In this document: positions 53,002-62,053 of the stretch, in pieces
Layout of the letters: every line of letters starts with the position of its first letter
How positions within the stretch are numbered: the stretch's first letter is position 1
Source of the DNA: Clostridiales bacterium
GTDB lineage: Bacteria > Bacillota > Clostridia > UBA1381
Direction of reading: 5' to 3'
Length of the DNA: 64,000 nucleotides
Assembly (NCBI GenBank): GCA_029219585.1
Contig: JAQXTR010000027.1
Coordinates: forward strand, 1 to 64,000
Position numbers and translations under genes: made by a program
Notes under the pieces: generated by a model
The model's database searches: none
What the model was told of the DNA's origin: nothing
The model's input: only the letters and a program-made list of their open reading frames with translations

Positions 53002-53858
53002 TACTTAATAAAATCCGTCAATACGTCTGCCAGTGCGGCAAACTCGTCCATAGACAGAGTTTCCCCTCTCCTTCTCGGATCAATTCCGACAGAACTCATA
53101 AGCTCTGTCAGATCAGTCTTGCTTGCAGCGAAATTAGCCGCAAGACAATTAAGCAGCGTTTTTCTCCTTAATGAAAATGCCGCCCTCACTGTCTTAAAAA
53201 ACATTCCTTCATCCTTAACCTCAACCGCCGGGCTCTCTCTGAAACGCATTCTTAACACGGCACTGTCAACCTTCGGTGCAGGCACAAACATACCTGCCGG
53301 AACAATGCGCACAAGCTCCGGTACGGTATAGTACTGACACAGAACGGATATAGAGCCGTAGTCCTTTGTCCCCGGCTGCGCCCGCAGCCTGTCAGCGACC
53401 TCCCTCTGAACCATCACCACCATATTATTCAGAGGCAGCTTTCCCTCCAGAACAGTTGTTATAATAGGGGTTGTTATATAGTAAGGAAGATTTGCCGCTA
53501 TGCTTATCCGCTCATCTCCGAATTCCTCATTTATCAAAGATTTAAGGTCTGTTTTCATAACGTCGCTGTTTATTATCTTTATATTGTCATATTCCGATAA
53601 CGTATCATTCAGAATCGGGATAAGCCTGTCATCAATCTCAAGAGCTGTAACCTTCGACGCACGCTTTGCCAGCTCATTTGTAAGCACACCGAAGCCGGGG
53701 CCTATCTCAAGTACCCCTCCCCCGTCGATCTGCGCAGCATCCGCAATTTCCTCAAGAACCTCCTGGGATGACAGAAAATTCTGTCCCAAGCCCTTCTTGA
53801 ACTGAAAGCCGTATTCTGCCGCAATCCGCTTTATTATTGCCGGTGAAATAAACTCCAT
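53001..53858 (-). CDS. rsmA: 16S rRNA (adenine1518/1519-N6)-dimethyltransferase
   Basis: The 285-residue KsgA-type enzyme has KGLGQNFLSS, VLEIGPGFGVLTNELAKRAS (SAM site), and the catalytic NLPYYITTPII. C-terminal LRRKTLLNCLAANF is typical. I chose the ATG at 53858 for its AAGGAG site. It ends next to the pseudouridine synthase gene in the same direction. Confidence 0.95.
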   Translation of the reverse strand: MEFISPAIIKRIAAEYGFQFKKGLGQNFLSSQEVLEEIADAAQIDGGGVLEIGPGFGVLTNELAKRASKVTALEIDDRLIPILNDTLSEYDNIKIINSDVMKTDLKSLINEEFGDERISIAANLPYYITTPIITTVLEGKLPLNNMVVMVQREVADRLRAQPGTKDYGSISVLCQYYTVPELVRIVPAGMFVPAPKVDSAVLRMRFRESPAVEVKDEGMFFKTVRAAFSLRRKTLLNCLAANFAASKTDLTELMSSVGIDPRRRGETLSMDEFAALADVLTDFIK

Positions 53859-53859
53859 G

Positions 53860-54774
53860 TCAAAACTCCTTTTCAAACGGTGCCTCTACCGCTATTGTTT
53901 TTCCGTTCAGATAGCCCAGTGAGAAATCATTATCCTTAAAGTCAAATTCAAGTCCTACACTCCAAAGGGCCTGACGAAATCTCCCTCCATGTCCTCCATA
54001 CTTTGTGTCGCCCGCCAGAGGGCACCCTGCCGCCGAAAACTGCGCCCGTATCTGATGAGTGCGGCCTGTATGGAGTTCAATCTCTACAAGTGAATATCCG
54101 TTCTTTTGTGAGATTACTCTGTAATCAAGAGAAACAGCACGTGAATTGTCTGATTCATTTGCCGACACGGCTGTAACCTTTCCATTGCGCACTGCAAACC
54201 CTTCAAGATGACCCGACTCGCCGGGATAGCCTTCAACGACAGCCTTATAAAGCTTTCTCACCTCTCTGGTGCGTATACGCTCATTCATATCCCTCAAAGC
54301 ACGCGCATTCTTCGCCGCTATCACAAGTCCTCCCGTGTTTCTGTCAAGACGATTGCACAGAGCAGGTCTGAAAGTCTGTTCCTTATCAGGATCATACTCA
54401 TTATTTTCAAACAGATAGCTTTGCACCATATTAATAAGAGTTATCCCCGTATTCCTCTCATCAGCATGCACAACTATACCTGTCGCTTTATTTATAACAA
54501 GAATATTATCATCCTCATATACAATATCCAGCTTCGGCTTTATATATCTGAATGCAGGCTCATTTTCAAAAAATTCATCTCTGAAATACAGCTGCAGCAC
54601 ATCGCCTTCCTCAATAAAAACAGAACCATCTTTAATATGCTTCCCGTTCAGCTTCACGCATTTTTTTCTGAAACCCTTATACATCATTGATTTAGGCAGC
54701 TTCGGCATCAGCTTTGCGATAAACTTATCTATTCTCTGACCCCCTGAATTTTCATTTATAACAAACTCTTTCAT
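53860..54774 (-). CDS. RluA-family 23S rRNA pseudouridine synthase
   Basis: The 304-residue protein has an N-terminal S4-like region (SGGQRIDKFIAKLMP, MYKGFRKKCVKLN), then the catalytic NRLDRNTGGLVIAAK with its Asp, KLYKAVVEGYPGESG and TGRTHQIRAQFSAAGCPLAGD. It modifies rRNA or tRNA uridines; RluD, RluC and RluB types cannot be separated by eye. The ATG at 54774 has GGAG 8 nt upstream; an in-frame ATG two codons earlier is too close. Confidence 0.92.
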   Translation of the reverse strand: MKEFVINENSGGQRIDKFIAKLMPKLPKSMMYKGFRKKCVKLNGKHIKDGSVFIEEGDVLQLYFRDEFFENEPAFRYIKPKLDIVYEDDNILVINKATGIVVHADERNTGITLINMVQSYLFENNEYDPDKEQTFRPALCNRLDRNTGGLVIAAKNARALRDMNERIRTREVRKLYKAVVEGYPGESGHLEGFAVRNGKVTAVSANESDNSRAVSLDYRVISQKNGYSLVEIELHTGRTHQIRAQFSAAGCPLAGDTKYGGHGGRFRQALWSVGLEFDFKDNDFSLGYLNGKTIAVEAPFEKEF

Positions 54775-54795
54775 GATCATAACTCCTCATGCAGT

Positions 54796-54824
54796 ATTTT
54801 ACCATATCACACATCAAATTGCAA
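54796..54824 (-). promoter_or_regulatory. Promoter of pseudouridine synthase-rsmA unit
   Basis: Minus strand: -35 TTGCAA at 54819-54824, 17-nt spacer, -10 TAAAAT at 54796-54801. Confidence 0.65.
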
Positions 54825-54889
54825 GCAAAAAGATTATATTTATTTTCGACACTTTTCAACATTTTTCTTCACTCTTGTGCAAAAAAATA

Positions 54890-54918
54890 TTGACTTTCGC
54901 ACACTTAGGTGTTATAAT
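54890..54918 (+). promoter_or_regulatory. Promoter with internal palindrome, upstream of LexA/CI-like gene
   Basis: -35 TTGACT at 54890-54895, 17-nt spacer, -10 TATAAT at 54913-54918. The palindrome ACAC-TTAG-GTGT sits between them at 54901-54912, a likely autoregulatory operator for the repressor. Confidence 0.65.
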
Positions 54919-54986
54919 AAATTTGAAAGCAGATAACAAATCATGAATTTTAATATATACAAATTATAATATGAAGGGGAATAAAA

Positions 54987-55703
54987 ATGTATTGGCTTAA
55001 CCGATTAAAGGAGCTGAAGAATGCAGGCAGGGAAACATATAAAAGCATTTCCGAAAAAACAGGCATTCCACAGACTACTATTGAGAAAATTTTCAGCGGA
55101 CGCACCAAAGATCCGAAAATGAATATGATGAATGACATTGTACGTTGTCTGGGATTTTCACTGGATGAATTAATTGAGCACAAGGAATCCGGAAAAAATC
55201 TCACAGAAGATGAAAAGGAAATGATAAATGAATACCGCGAGCTTGACACAGGAGGACGTGAGCACGTCAGACGTACCATTCTCCATGAATTCAATCGTGT
55301 AAAGACTGCAAAGCATAATGCCGCGCAGCGTTGGTACTCGGCTGTGTACTACGACTTCCCGGTATCAGCCGGAACCGGCGAGTTCCTCGACAGTCAGACG
55401 GTGAGCATCGCCGACCTTGAGCACGAGCCTCCGCACGGCACAAGCTTTATTTTAAGAATTGCAGGCGACAGCATGGAGCCCGAATTTCACAGCGGTGATC
55501 ATATATATGTTGAGTCAACAGAATCGGTCGAATACGGAGAAATAGGTGTATTCGTTTATGCGGGCAATGTCTATATGAAAGAATATACACCGGAAGGTCT
55601 TCTCTCACTCAATCCGGAATATAAGCTTATCCCCGGCAATGAGGGAATCAAATGTCTGGGGCGTGTTCTCGGTACAGTTGACGGAAAGATAAGAACCAGA
55701 TAA
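54987..55703 (+). CDS. HTH-S24 (LexA/CI-like) regulator
   Basis: The 238-residue protein has an XRE HTH (YKSISEKTGIPQTTIEKIFS), a linker, and a C-terminal S24 peptidase-type domain: cleavage-site-like SAGTGEF (A128-G129), nucleophile S162 in GDSMEPEF and general base K198 in NVYMKEY. Both catalytic residues are present, so RecA-assisted self-cleavage is possible. Such repressors control SOS genes or phages. No phage genes lie nearby. It is followed 3 nt later by a MITE-like element. Confidence 0.88.
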   Translation: MYWLNRLKELKNAGRETYKSISEKTGIPQTTIEKIFSGRTKDPKMNMMNDIVRCLGFSLDELIEHKESGKNLTEDEKEMINEYRELDTGGREHVRRTILHEFNRVKTAKHNAAQRWYSAVYYDFPVSAGTGEFLDSQTVSIADLEHEPPHGTSFILRIAGDSMEPEFHSGDHIYVESTESVEYGEIGVFVYAGNVYMKEYTPEGLLSLNPEYKLIPGNEGIKCLGRVLGTVDGKIRTR

Positions 55704-55706
55704 CTT

Positions 55707-55865
55707 TAAAGGGGCTGTATCAAAATAGCCTTGCGAAAAAATATTGTACAAAAAATCTCCTAAAACACAGCAAAATCAAGCTGTGTTTCGGGAGATTTTT
55801 CTTGTTTTTAGAGGACTGTTTTGTGCAAATTGATATTTGAAAATTGTTTTGATACAGCCCCTTTA
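55707..55865. mobile_element. MITE-like palindromic element
   Basis: Perfect 19-bp terminal inverted repeats (TAAAGGGGCTGTATCAAAA at 55707-55725 and its complement at 55847-55865) enclose ~120 nt with no gene. The centre holds a second near-perfect hairpin, AATCTCCTAAAACACAGC against GCTGTGTTTCGGGAGATT. The TA at each outer edge could be a target duplication. The GGGGCTGTxTCAAAA end resembles known insertion-sequence termini, so this is probably a non-autonomous derivative (family inference). It sits between convergent genes and its hairpin may also terminate them. Confidence 0.75.
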
Positions 55866-55868
55866 TAT

Positions 55869-56375
55869 TCAGTACAAAATATTCTGTATAACACCAAAGC
55901 TGAGTATCGACATTACCAAGCCGGCGGTGATAACACCTAAGAATATAAATATCAGACTCTTTGCAGGCTTTAATCCAAACAAAACCGCAAGCAGGCTTCC
56001 TGTCCATGCGCCTGTGCCCGGCAAAGGAATTGCAACAAAAAGAAACAGCCCAAAATACCCGTATTTTTCAATCTGCGCAGACTTTTTCATAGCCTTTGCC
56101 TCAATCCAATCCGGAAATTTCTTAATATATTTTATTTTCTTCATCCACTCAAATATCTTTTCAATGAATAATAAAATAAACGGTATCGGGAGCATATTAC
56201 CGATTATCGCAGCTATAAATGTCTGAATAAAGGGCAGCTTTAAAATACCTCCCGCCACTATTATACTTCCTCTCAGTTCAAGAAGAGGAATCATTGAAAT
56301 AAGAAATGTAATTATCTGCGGCGAAACATTATGTGCTTGCAGCGCTCCCACTATTGATTGTACCATTGATTCCAT
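55869..56375 (-). CDS. Small multidrug-export-type membrane protein (COG2426-like)
   Basis: The 168-residue protein has four to five membrane segments. It starts in a ~20-residue amphipathic helix and contains IPLLELRGSIIVAG and FVAIPLPGTGAWTGSLLAVL, a pair typical of the Sm_multidrug_ex family. Substrate unverified. It ends the yqf-era-recO-dagK operon 2 nt after the lipid kinase gene and abuts the MITE-like element. Confidence 0.8.
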   Translation of the reverse strand: MESMVQSIVGALQAHNVSPQIITFLISMIPLLELRGSIIVAGGILKLPFIQTFIAAIIGNMLPIPFILLFIEKIFEWMKKIKYIKKFPDWIEAKAMKKSAQIEKYGYFGLFLFVAIPLPGTGAWTGSLLAVLFGLKPAKSLIFIFLGVITAGLVMSILSFGVIQNILY

Positions 56376-56376
56376 A

Positions 56377-57291
56377 CTAATTAATATTCTCCTTTCCTTT
56401 GTTCAAAATAAATTCTACCGCGTCATGCGCAACGGAAAAGCTTACAGCATCGGTTTCTCCTCCGTATTCTCCGTCCAGTGTCCATCGCACCGGCTTCTCT
56501 GTAATAATCTCCGCTCCTCGTGTGCTTATAACCCTTACACCGTCTGCATCTCGCTTACCGTTCTTTATATCACTAATTACAGCAGCATAATCAATTATAT
56601 TCGGGCTTTTAGGAATGAGCACCAATTCGAATACTCCATCATTTGTATCTATCTGATAGAAATCACCTATCTCTATACCTGCAACGCTTGACGAGTTCAT
56701 TATAAAGCACCATAGCACCTCTTCCTCAAGCTCCTCGCCCTCAATGGTTTTTATTCTGACGTTGATACCTTCTATCTGTGGAATCCTTTTTATTCCCTCT
56801 ATCAGATAAGCAGCCGAACCGAATATATTCTTTTTTGCCTGAGGCGTATCATATGAAACATCCGTAAAAGCTCCAAATGCCGCAACATATATAAACGCGC
56901 ATTCATTGAAAATACCTATATCATATTTTACCGTTTCCCCTCTCACTATAGCCTCGGCAGCAACCTTTGTCGCTTTCGGGATACCGTTCCCGGCCGCAAA
57001 ATCATTCATCGTCCCGGCAGGTATATATCCTATGGGCAAACGTTTATCCTTGTCCATTGAGAGCATTCCCCGTACCGCCTCGTTAAGCGTTCCGTCACCT
57101 CCGGAAACAACCACGAGATCGAAAGCCTCTCCTCGCTGTCTTATTTTATCGGCACAGTCGTTCTTTTCCTGTGTGGGATGTATCGTAACCTCATAATCCG
57201 CCTTGGTGAATATATCCACTATATCAAACAAGGTGTTTCTTATTTTCCCCTTGCCCGAGTGAGGATTAAAAACAAATAAAAGCTTTTTCAT
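56377..57291 (-). CDS. Diacylglycerol kinase-family lipid kinase (YegS/DagK-like)
   Basis: The 304-residue kinase begins LLFVFNPHSGKGKIR (nucleotide loop) and has VVSGGDGTLNEAVRGML and the YIPAGTMNDFA motif. The C-terminal beta-rich region fits the DagK fold. It phosphorylates diacylglycerol or sphingoid-type lipids. It lies 23 nt after recO. Confidence 0.9.
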   Translation of the reverse strand: MKKLLFVFNPHSGKGKIRNTLFDIVDIFTKADYEVTIHPTQEKNDCADKIRQRGEAFDLVVVSGGDGTLNEAVRGMLSMDKDKRLPIGYIPAGTMNDFAAGNGIPKATKVAAEAIVRGETVKYDIGIFNECAFIYVAAFGAFTDVSYDTPQAKKNIFGSAAYLIEGIKRIPQIEGINVRIKTIEGEELEEEVLWCFIMNSSSVAGIEIGDFYQIDTNDGVFELVLIPKSPNIIDYAAVISDIKNGKRDADGVRVISTRGAEIITEKPVRWTLDGEYGGETDAVSFSVAHDAVEFILNKGKENIN

Positions 57292-57314
57292 ACACGACTT
57301 CCTTCCATATTGAA

Positions 57315-58061
57315 TTAATGAAGATCATTTGTTATTGCCTTGAAATAGCTCAGACTCGCAAATTCCTTATCTGCCTGAGCGCTCACATACTTTTCCGTAA
57401 CCGTGCTCAGCTCATTATAATAAGCTTCATCCTTTACTGAAAATGCAAGCATTTTCTTATCCGGGCAGCTCATAATATGCCGCATTATGGCTGCTGCAGC
57501 CGCTGATATTTTAACCGCATCAGCATTTCTGTGCGCCCTGCATACCATACAGCCTCCGTCAGGACTGAAATAATTTGCCTTTTCTCCGCACACGCCGCAT
57601 TCTCCCAGCCGAGGCATGAATCCGACAGCACACATAAGCTTCAGTTCATATACCGTCTTAAGCTTGAGATACGGTTCTTTAAGATATGCCGCCGCATACA
57701 CAGTGTTTAAAAACAGTGACAATATCCTCCTGTCCGGATTGGCTTCACCCAGCATCACATAGGTTATATCCGCAAGATATGACAGCAGCGACAGCTTCAC
57801 AATATCCTCGCTTACAGGATAAAATCCGTCTAATATATCCGCAGACGATGCAGTCATTATATCGCCTCTTGACGGACGCAGCTTGAAATCCCCATAGCAA
57901 AGAAGCTGAAACGCTGCTGCGTTAGAGGTCTTTTTTCCTCTTACACCGTACCGCACCGCCTTAATTATACCATCGCTTTCAGTAAATATAGTCAGCATTC
58001 GGTGCGCATCACCGTAATTACTTTGCTTGATTATTATTCCTCTGAATATTAAATCATCCAT
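57315..58061 (-). CDS. recO: DNA repair protein RecO
   Basis: The 248-residue recombination mediator has an N-terminal OB fold (FRGIIIKQSNYGDAHRMLTI, GIIKAVRYGVRGKK) and a C-terminal zinc site (GECGVCGEKANYFSPDGGC). It loads RecA with RecFR. Its ATG shares a base with the era stop. Confidence 0.94.
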   Translation of the reverse strand: MDDLIFRGIIIKQSNYGDAHRMLTIFTESDGIIKAVRYGVRGKKTSNAAAFQLLCYGDFKLRPSRGDIMTASSADILDGFYPVSEDIVKLSLLSYLADITYVMLGEANPDRRILSLFLNTVYAAAYLKEPYLKLKTVYELKLMCAVGFMPRLGECGVCGEKANYFSPDGGCMVCRAHRNADAVKISAAAAAIMRHIMSCPDKKMLAFSVKDEAYYNELSTVTEKYVSAQADKEFASLSYFKAITNDLH

Positions 58062-58963
58062 CAGATATCATCATCATTCCTGTAACCGAAATTCCTGATC
58101 AGAAAATCGCTGTTTCTCCAGTCGTTCTTAATTCTCACCCACAGCTCAAGATATACCTTTCTGCCAAGCATTTTTTCAATATCTGAGCGTGCAAGTGTGC
58201 CAATCTTTTTAAGCATTTCGCCGTTCTTGCCTATTATAATACCCTTATGACTCTTGCGCTCACAGTATATAGTAGCATTTATAGATGTAAGCTTGTCCTG
58301 CTCCTTCATGCGTGTTATCTCAATCGCTATTCCGTGAGGAACCTCCTTATCCAGCAGCCACAGCATTTTTTCGCGTATAATCTCCGCCGCTATTGCTTTC
58401 TCGGGCTGATCGGTAACCATATCCTCATCATAGAACATCGGACCTTCATCAATATACTGCGTTATCGTTGAAAGCAGCGTCTGAACTCCGTCATTATCCT
58501 TTGCGCTTATCGGAATTATGTCATCAAAATGATTTATACTTGAAAAATCCGCAATCATAGGCAGAAGATTTTCCTTCTTAACCATGTCAATTTTGTTTAT
58601 TACGAGTATGCAGGGAACACCCAGCTTATCAATATTTTCAGCAATCTCGCGTTCCTTGTCCCTTATGCCGCGCGTTGCATCAACCACAAAAATTACAACA
58701 TCCGTATCCCGCATACTTTCGTTTGCTACTCTGACCATGTATTCGCCGAGCTTGTTATGCGGATCGTGGATTCCGGGCGTATCTGTGAATATAATCTGCT
58801 CATGCGGTGTTGAGTACACTGCAAGAATCCTATTTCTCGTTGTCTGCGGCTTATCAGATATTATAGCTATTTTCTGTCCCGCTATAGTATTTAGTAATGT
58901 GGATTTCCCCACGTTGGGCATTCCTATCAATGCGCAGAAGCCCGATTTAAACTTATTTTCCAT
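58061..58963 (-). CDS. era: GTPase Era
   Basis: The 300-residue ribosome-assembly GTPase has GMPNVGKSTLLNTI (G1), TTRNRI (G2), TDTPGIHDP (G3), VINKIDMVK (G4) and SAKDND (G5), then a KH domain with KGIIIGKNGEMLKKIG that binds the 16S rRNA 3' end. It precedes recO and follows ybeY. Confidence 0.97.
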   Translation of the reverse strand: MENKFKSGFCALIGMPNVGKSTLLNTIAGQKIAIISDKPQTTRNRILAVYSTPHEQIIFTDTPGIHDPHNKLGEYMVRVANESMRDTDVVIFVVDATRGIRDKEREIAENIDKLGVPCILVINKIDMVKKENLLPMIADFSSINHFDDIIPISAKDNDGVQTLLSTITQYIDEGPMFYDEDMVTDQPEKAIAAEIIREKMLWLLDKEVPHGIAIEITRMKEQDKLTSINATIYCERKSHKGIIIGKNGEMLKKIGTLARSDIEKMLGRKVYLELWVRIKNDWRNSDFLIRNFGYRNDDDI

Positions 58964-58995
58964 TTGTTTCCTTTCTGCTTTATTCCTTGTTCGGA

Positions 58996-59490
58996 TTAAA
59001 ACTCGTCTATTTCTCTTGTCAGTCCTAATTTTGTTAAAGCATCATTCTGCTTTTTTATCATATATGCTTCACCCTCCGGGTCATCAATATGATCCCTGCC
59101 GAGCAGATGCAGCATTGAATGCGCGGTAAGGAAAGCCAGCTCACGGCGCAGACTGTGATTCAGCTCCCTTGCCTGTTCCCTTGCACGTTCAATTGAAATT
59201 ACTATATCCCCGAGCATTACCAGCCCGTCCTCCGTTTCAAATTCAGCGTCTGTTTCCTCCTCGCCGAATTCCAGCATCGGAAAGGACAGCACATCTGTCG
59301 CGCGGTCTATGCCGCGGTATTCCCTGTTGAGCTCTTGTATGCCGTCATTATCGGTAAATGTAAGGCTTATTTCCGCGTCAAAGTTGCACTCCTCGCCCTC
59401 CATGACCGTTTCACATACACTCTTTAATTCCTCCAGCTGAGCTGCCGGAAGCTTCTCGACCGTTTCATTCTCTAAAACAAATTCAACCAT
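58996..59490 (-). CDS. ybeY: Endoribonuclease YbeY
   Basis: Matures the 16S rRNA 3' end. The 164-residue protein has the metal-binding HSMLHLLGRDH (H-x3-H-x5-H), NREYRGIDRATDVLSFPML and LGDIVIS. I chose the ATG at 59490 (AGAGGAAG site), which overlaps the phoH stop by 8 bases. Confidence 0.95.
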   Translation of the reverse strand: MVEFVLENETVEKLPAAQLEELKSVCETVMEGEECNFDAEISLTFTDNDGIQELNREYRGIDRATDVLSFPMLEFGEEETDAEFETEDGLVMLGDIVISIERAREQARELNHSLRRELAFLTAHSMLHLLGRDHIDDPEGEAYMIKKQNDALTKLGLTREIDEF

Positions 59491-60466
59491 TAGGCTTCCT
59501 CTTTCTTCTTTCCTTTTCCTCGTCGTATTTAGCATAAGCCTTTATAATAGCCTGCACAAGCGGATGACGCACTACATCCTTATCGGTAAACTTGCAGAAT
59601 GCAATACCTTCGATTCCTCCCAGTATCTTCATTGCCTCCTTAAGCCCCGAACGTTTATCTCCCGGCAGATCTATCTGTGTTATATCACCGGTGACAATTG
59701 CGTGAGAACCGTAGCCTATTCTTGTCAGGAACATCTTCATCTGCTCCGGTGTAGTATTCTGAGCCTCATCAAGAATTATAAAAGAATTGTCAAGGGTTCT
59801 GCCTCGCATATACGCAAGCGGCGCAACCTCAATTACTCCACGCTCCTGATACCGCATAAAACCCTCACCGCCGAGCATTTCATACATGCCGTCATAAAGC
59901 GGTCTGAGATACGGATCAACCTTATTCTGCAGATCACCCGGGAGAAATCCGAGCTTCTCTCCCGCCTCAACGGCAGGTCTTGTAAGAATTATTCTGCTCA
60001 CTTCACGACGCTTAAGCGCCATTACAGCCTTCGCAACCGCTAAATATGTCTTACCCGTTCCGGCAGGGCCTATTCCGAATACTATGGTATTTTTGTCAAT
60101 TGCCTCTACATATTTCTTCTGACCAAAGGTCTTTGCCTTTATCGGCTGTCCCTTTATATTTATTGCTATACAGTCCGAGCCCAGCTTTGAAACATCAATT
60201 CCGCCGCCCTCCTGCTGCATAGAAATTGCATATAGAATTTTCTGCTCATCAATTCCCTCGCCGTCACAAAGCATCGTAATAAGCATATGAACAACATCGC
60301 CCGCGCGTTCAACGCTGTCCTCCTCACCTGTAATACGCACCGCATTCTCCCGCAGCGCTACGTTTACCCCGAACGATTTTTCAATAAGCTTCATATTGGA
60401 ATCGAATCTTCCGAAAAGCTCCGCAGCGTCAAGTCTCTCCGGCAGCTCTATCATTCGTTTTATCAA
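59483..60466 (-). CDS. PhoH-family ATPase (YbeZ-type)
   Basis: The 327-residue RNA-associated ATPase has GIGPAGTGKTYLAVAKAV (Walker A), ILTRPAVEAGEKLGFLPGDL, DNSFIILDEAQNTTPEQMKM (Walker B) and TGDITQIDLP. It usually works with YbeY. An internal ATG four codons in is also possible as the start. It ends by overlapping ybeY. Confidence 0.94.
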   Translation of the reverse strand: MIKRMIELPERLDAAELFGRFDSNMKLIEKSFGVNVALRENAVRITGEEDSVERAGDVVHMLITMLCDGEGIDEQKILYAISMQQEGGGIDVSKLGSDCIAINIKGQPIKAKTFGQKKYVEAIDKNTIVFGIGPAGTGKTYLAVAKAVMALKRREVSRIILTRPAVEAGEKLGFLPGDLQNKVDPYLRPLYDGMYEMLGGEGFMRYQERGVIEVAPLAYMRGRTLDNSFIILDEAQNTTPEQMKMFLTRIGYGSHAIVTGDITQIDLPGDKRSGLKEAMKILGGIEGIAFCKFTDKDVVRHPLVQAIIKAYAKYDEEKERRKRKPNG

Positions 60467-60472
60467 ATATTT

Positions 60473-61669
60473 TCACTCCTCCGCAGGTACTTCCATACCT
60501 ATGTTTTCTTTAAAACGCATTCGCAGCTCAACCATATATTTGCCGCCGCTCACGTTGTATGTAAGCTGTTCATTCTGTTTCACAGCTCCCGCGCCCAGCT
60601 TTTTGCATATACGCTCCTCAAGCTGCTCTCTGGCGCGGTTAAGTACCTCACGCTCGCTCAGCTCATGCCGGGTCTCATTTATCTCATAAATTTTATGGAC
60701 CGTAAGTGATATTCCGCTGTAGCCCAGAAAAGGAATATTCCAATCGTATGTCCGCGACACATCATCGCAGTCCTCGAAGCCGCCCTTTTCATCCAGGAAC
60801 AAATCTACTCTCCTGCCGAACAGTGACAGAGAAAGCTGTGTTTTCTGTCTCCCTGTTTTAATTCTCAGTGTTTCCTCAGTCCCGAAGATTCCGCTTTCAT
60901 GCCGCACTGTCTCTGCTTCAATATCAGCCTTGGAATGTACGTACATATATTTCTCCGGGTATCCGTCCATATAAACTGACATCTTTCCCGAAACCAGAAT
61001 ATCTCCGGCGCTCACCGTCATGCCCTTGTTAACACGCCTTTCACCGCTTAAAACATCTGCTCGTTCTATATATCCGTCACAAGCGGCAATAATATCGGTA
61101 GGCGTTATTTTATCCGCTACTGCCGGTTTCGGTGTTTCCTCCTGTATCTGAAGCCGCGCACGCGCTCCCTCGGTATAGAGCCACGCCCAGTTGACACCGT
61201 CCACCCCGTAAATTATCGCCGTTTTGATTTCGTCAAGCTCATCTATCCCGCTTTTCCTTGCCCCGACATACACGCCATGCTCCCGAAGTATTTCCGTTAT
61301 CCTCTCTGTATCGGCAGAATATGCACCGTCAATTTCCACACACCAGATATAATGAGGAATTATAAGAAAAAATATACAGACCGTCAGACCCGACACCACA
61401 AAACCGTACCTGAAACGATAGCCTCTCAGCCATTGTCCCAAGCCATGCTTTGATATGATTCTTACCCTGACACCGCATTTATAAACAAGCCTCGGTATTC
61501 TCAAAAAATCACGTATCTCCATTCTGAGCAGAAACCCGTCACCTTCGGGAACAATGTTATCTATTCTCATAAAATTATGCAGACACATTGAGATAAACTT
61601 CTCTTTATTTTTGCCTGTTATTTCTATTATAACATATCCTGTTATAAATTTAAAGATTTTTTTAAACAT
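60473..61669 (-). CDS. yqfD: Sporulation protein YqfD
   Basis: The ~398-residue protein has a short cytoplasmic N terminus, a membrane segment (FVVSGLTVCIFFLIIPHYIW), and a large extracytoplasmic part. YqfD is a sporulation-stage-IV-type membrane protein found with YqfC. I chose the ATG at 61669, just past the yqfC stop; the first ATG at 61696 lies inside yqfC. It is followed 7 nt later by phoH. Confidence 0.88.
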   Translation of the reverse strand: MFKKIFKFITGYVIIEITGKNKEKFISMCLHNFMRIDNIVPEGDGFLLRMEIRDFLRIPRLVYKCGVRVRIISKHGLGQWLRGYRFRYGFVVSGLTVCIFFLIIPHYIWCVEIDGAYSADTERITEILREHGVYVGARKSGIDELDEIKTAIIYGVDGVNWAWLYTEGARARLQIQEETPKPAVADKITPTDIIAACDGYIERADVLSGERRVNKGMTVSAGDILVSGKMSVYMDGYPEKYMYVHSKADIEAETVRHESGIFGTEETLRIKTGRQKTQLSLSLFGRRVDLFLDEKGGFEDCDDVSRTYDWNIPFLGYSGISLTVHKIYEINETRHELSEREVLNRAREQLEERICKKLGAGAVKQNEQLTYNVSGGKYMVELRMRFKENIGMEVPAEE

Positions 61670-61673
61670 TTTT

Positions 61674-61952
61674 TCATATTCTCCCGATTTTTTCATATTT
61701 AATGCCTGTAAAATTGCCGTTTATAACCATTCTGCCGACATCAATGGCAACTATTCTCAATTTAATACCGCATATATACATTATTCCGTCATTCATTTTC
61801 ACACTGATTTCACTATCGGTATATCCAAGCAGTCCCTTATGGTTTTCTATATATACCTCCTTATCGCCGCATACCGACACCTTTGGGAGATCCATTATAA
61901 CATCCTTGGGTATCCGCATCTTATCCGCAATATACTCACTCAGTTTTTTCAT
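61674..61952 (-). CDS. yqfC: Sporulation protein YqfC
   Basis: The 92-residue YabP/YqfC-family protein starts MKKLSEYIADKMRIPKDVIM and contains VSVCGDKEVYIENHKGLLGY and VGRMVINGNF. It is mother-cell expressed under sigma-E in Bacillus. GGGGGG-rich ribosome binding site. It heads the yqfC-yqfD-phoH-ybeY-era-recO-dagK run, marking the host as a spore former. No sigma-E promoter could be assigned with confidence. Confidence 0.92.
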   Translation of the reverse strand: MKKLSEYIADKMRIPKDVIMDLPKVSVCGDKEVYIENHKGLLGYTDSEISVKMNDGIMYICGIKLRIVAIDVGRMVINGNFTGIKYEKIGRI

Positions 61953-62053
61953 GGTATCCCCCCTTATAATTCATGCCCCTCAATTAACCTTTATAATTCA
62001 TATGCTTATTTTACCCGATAAATGAATATACATGAAATGACTGGGGTGATCTT

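Noticed and set aside
54987-55703. Prophage marker
   Set aside because: Only the CI-like repressor is present; no integrase, structural or lysis genes lie on either side.
55720-56007. Open frame spanning the MITE-like palindrome and the start of the next gene
   Set aside because: It is a shadow frame across terminal repeats and the antisense of a real membrane-protein gene, with no ribosome binding site.
61953-62053. Sigma-E promoters for yqfC and ylbJ
   Set aside because: Pieces resembling -35 and -10 elements occur, but the spacing (about 20 nt) is wrong, so neither was called.
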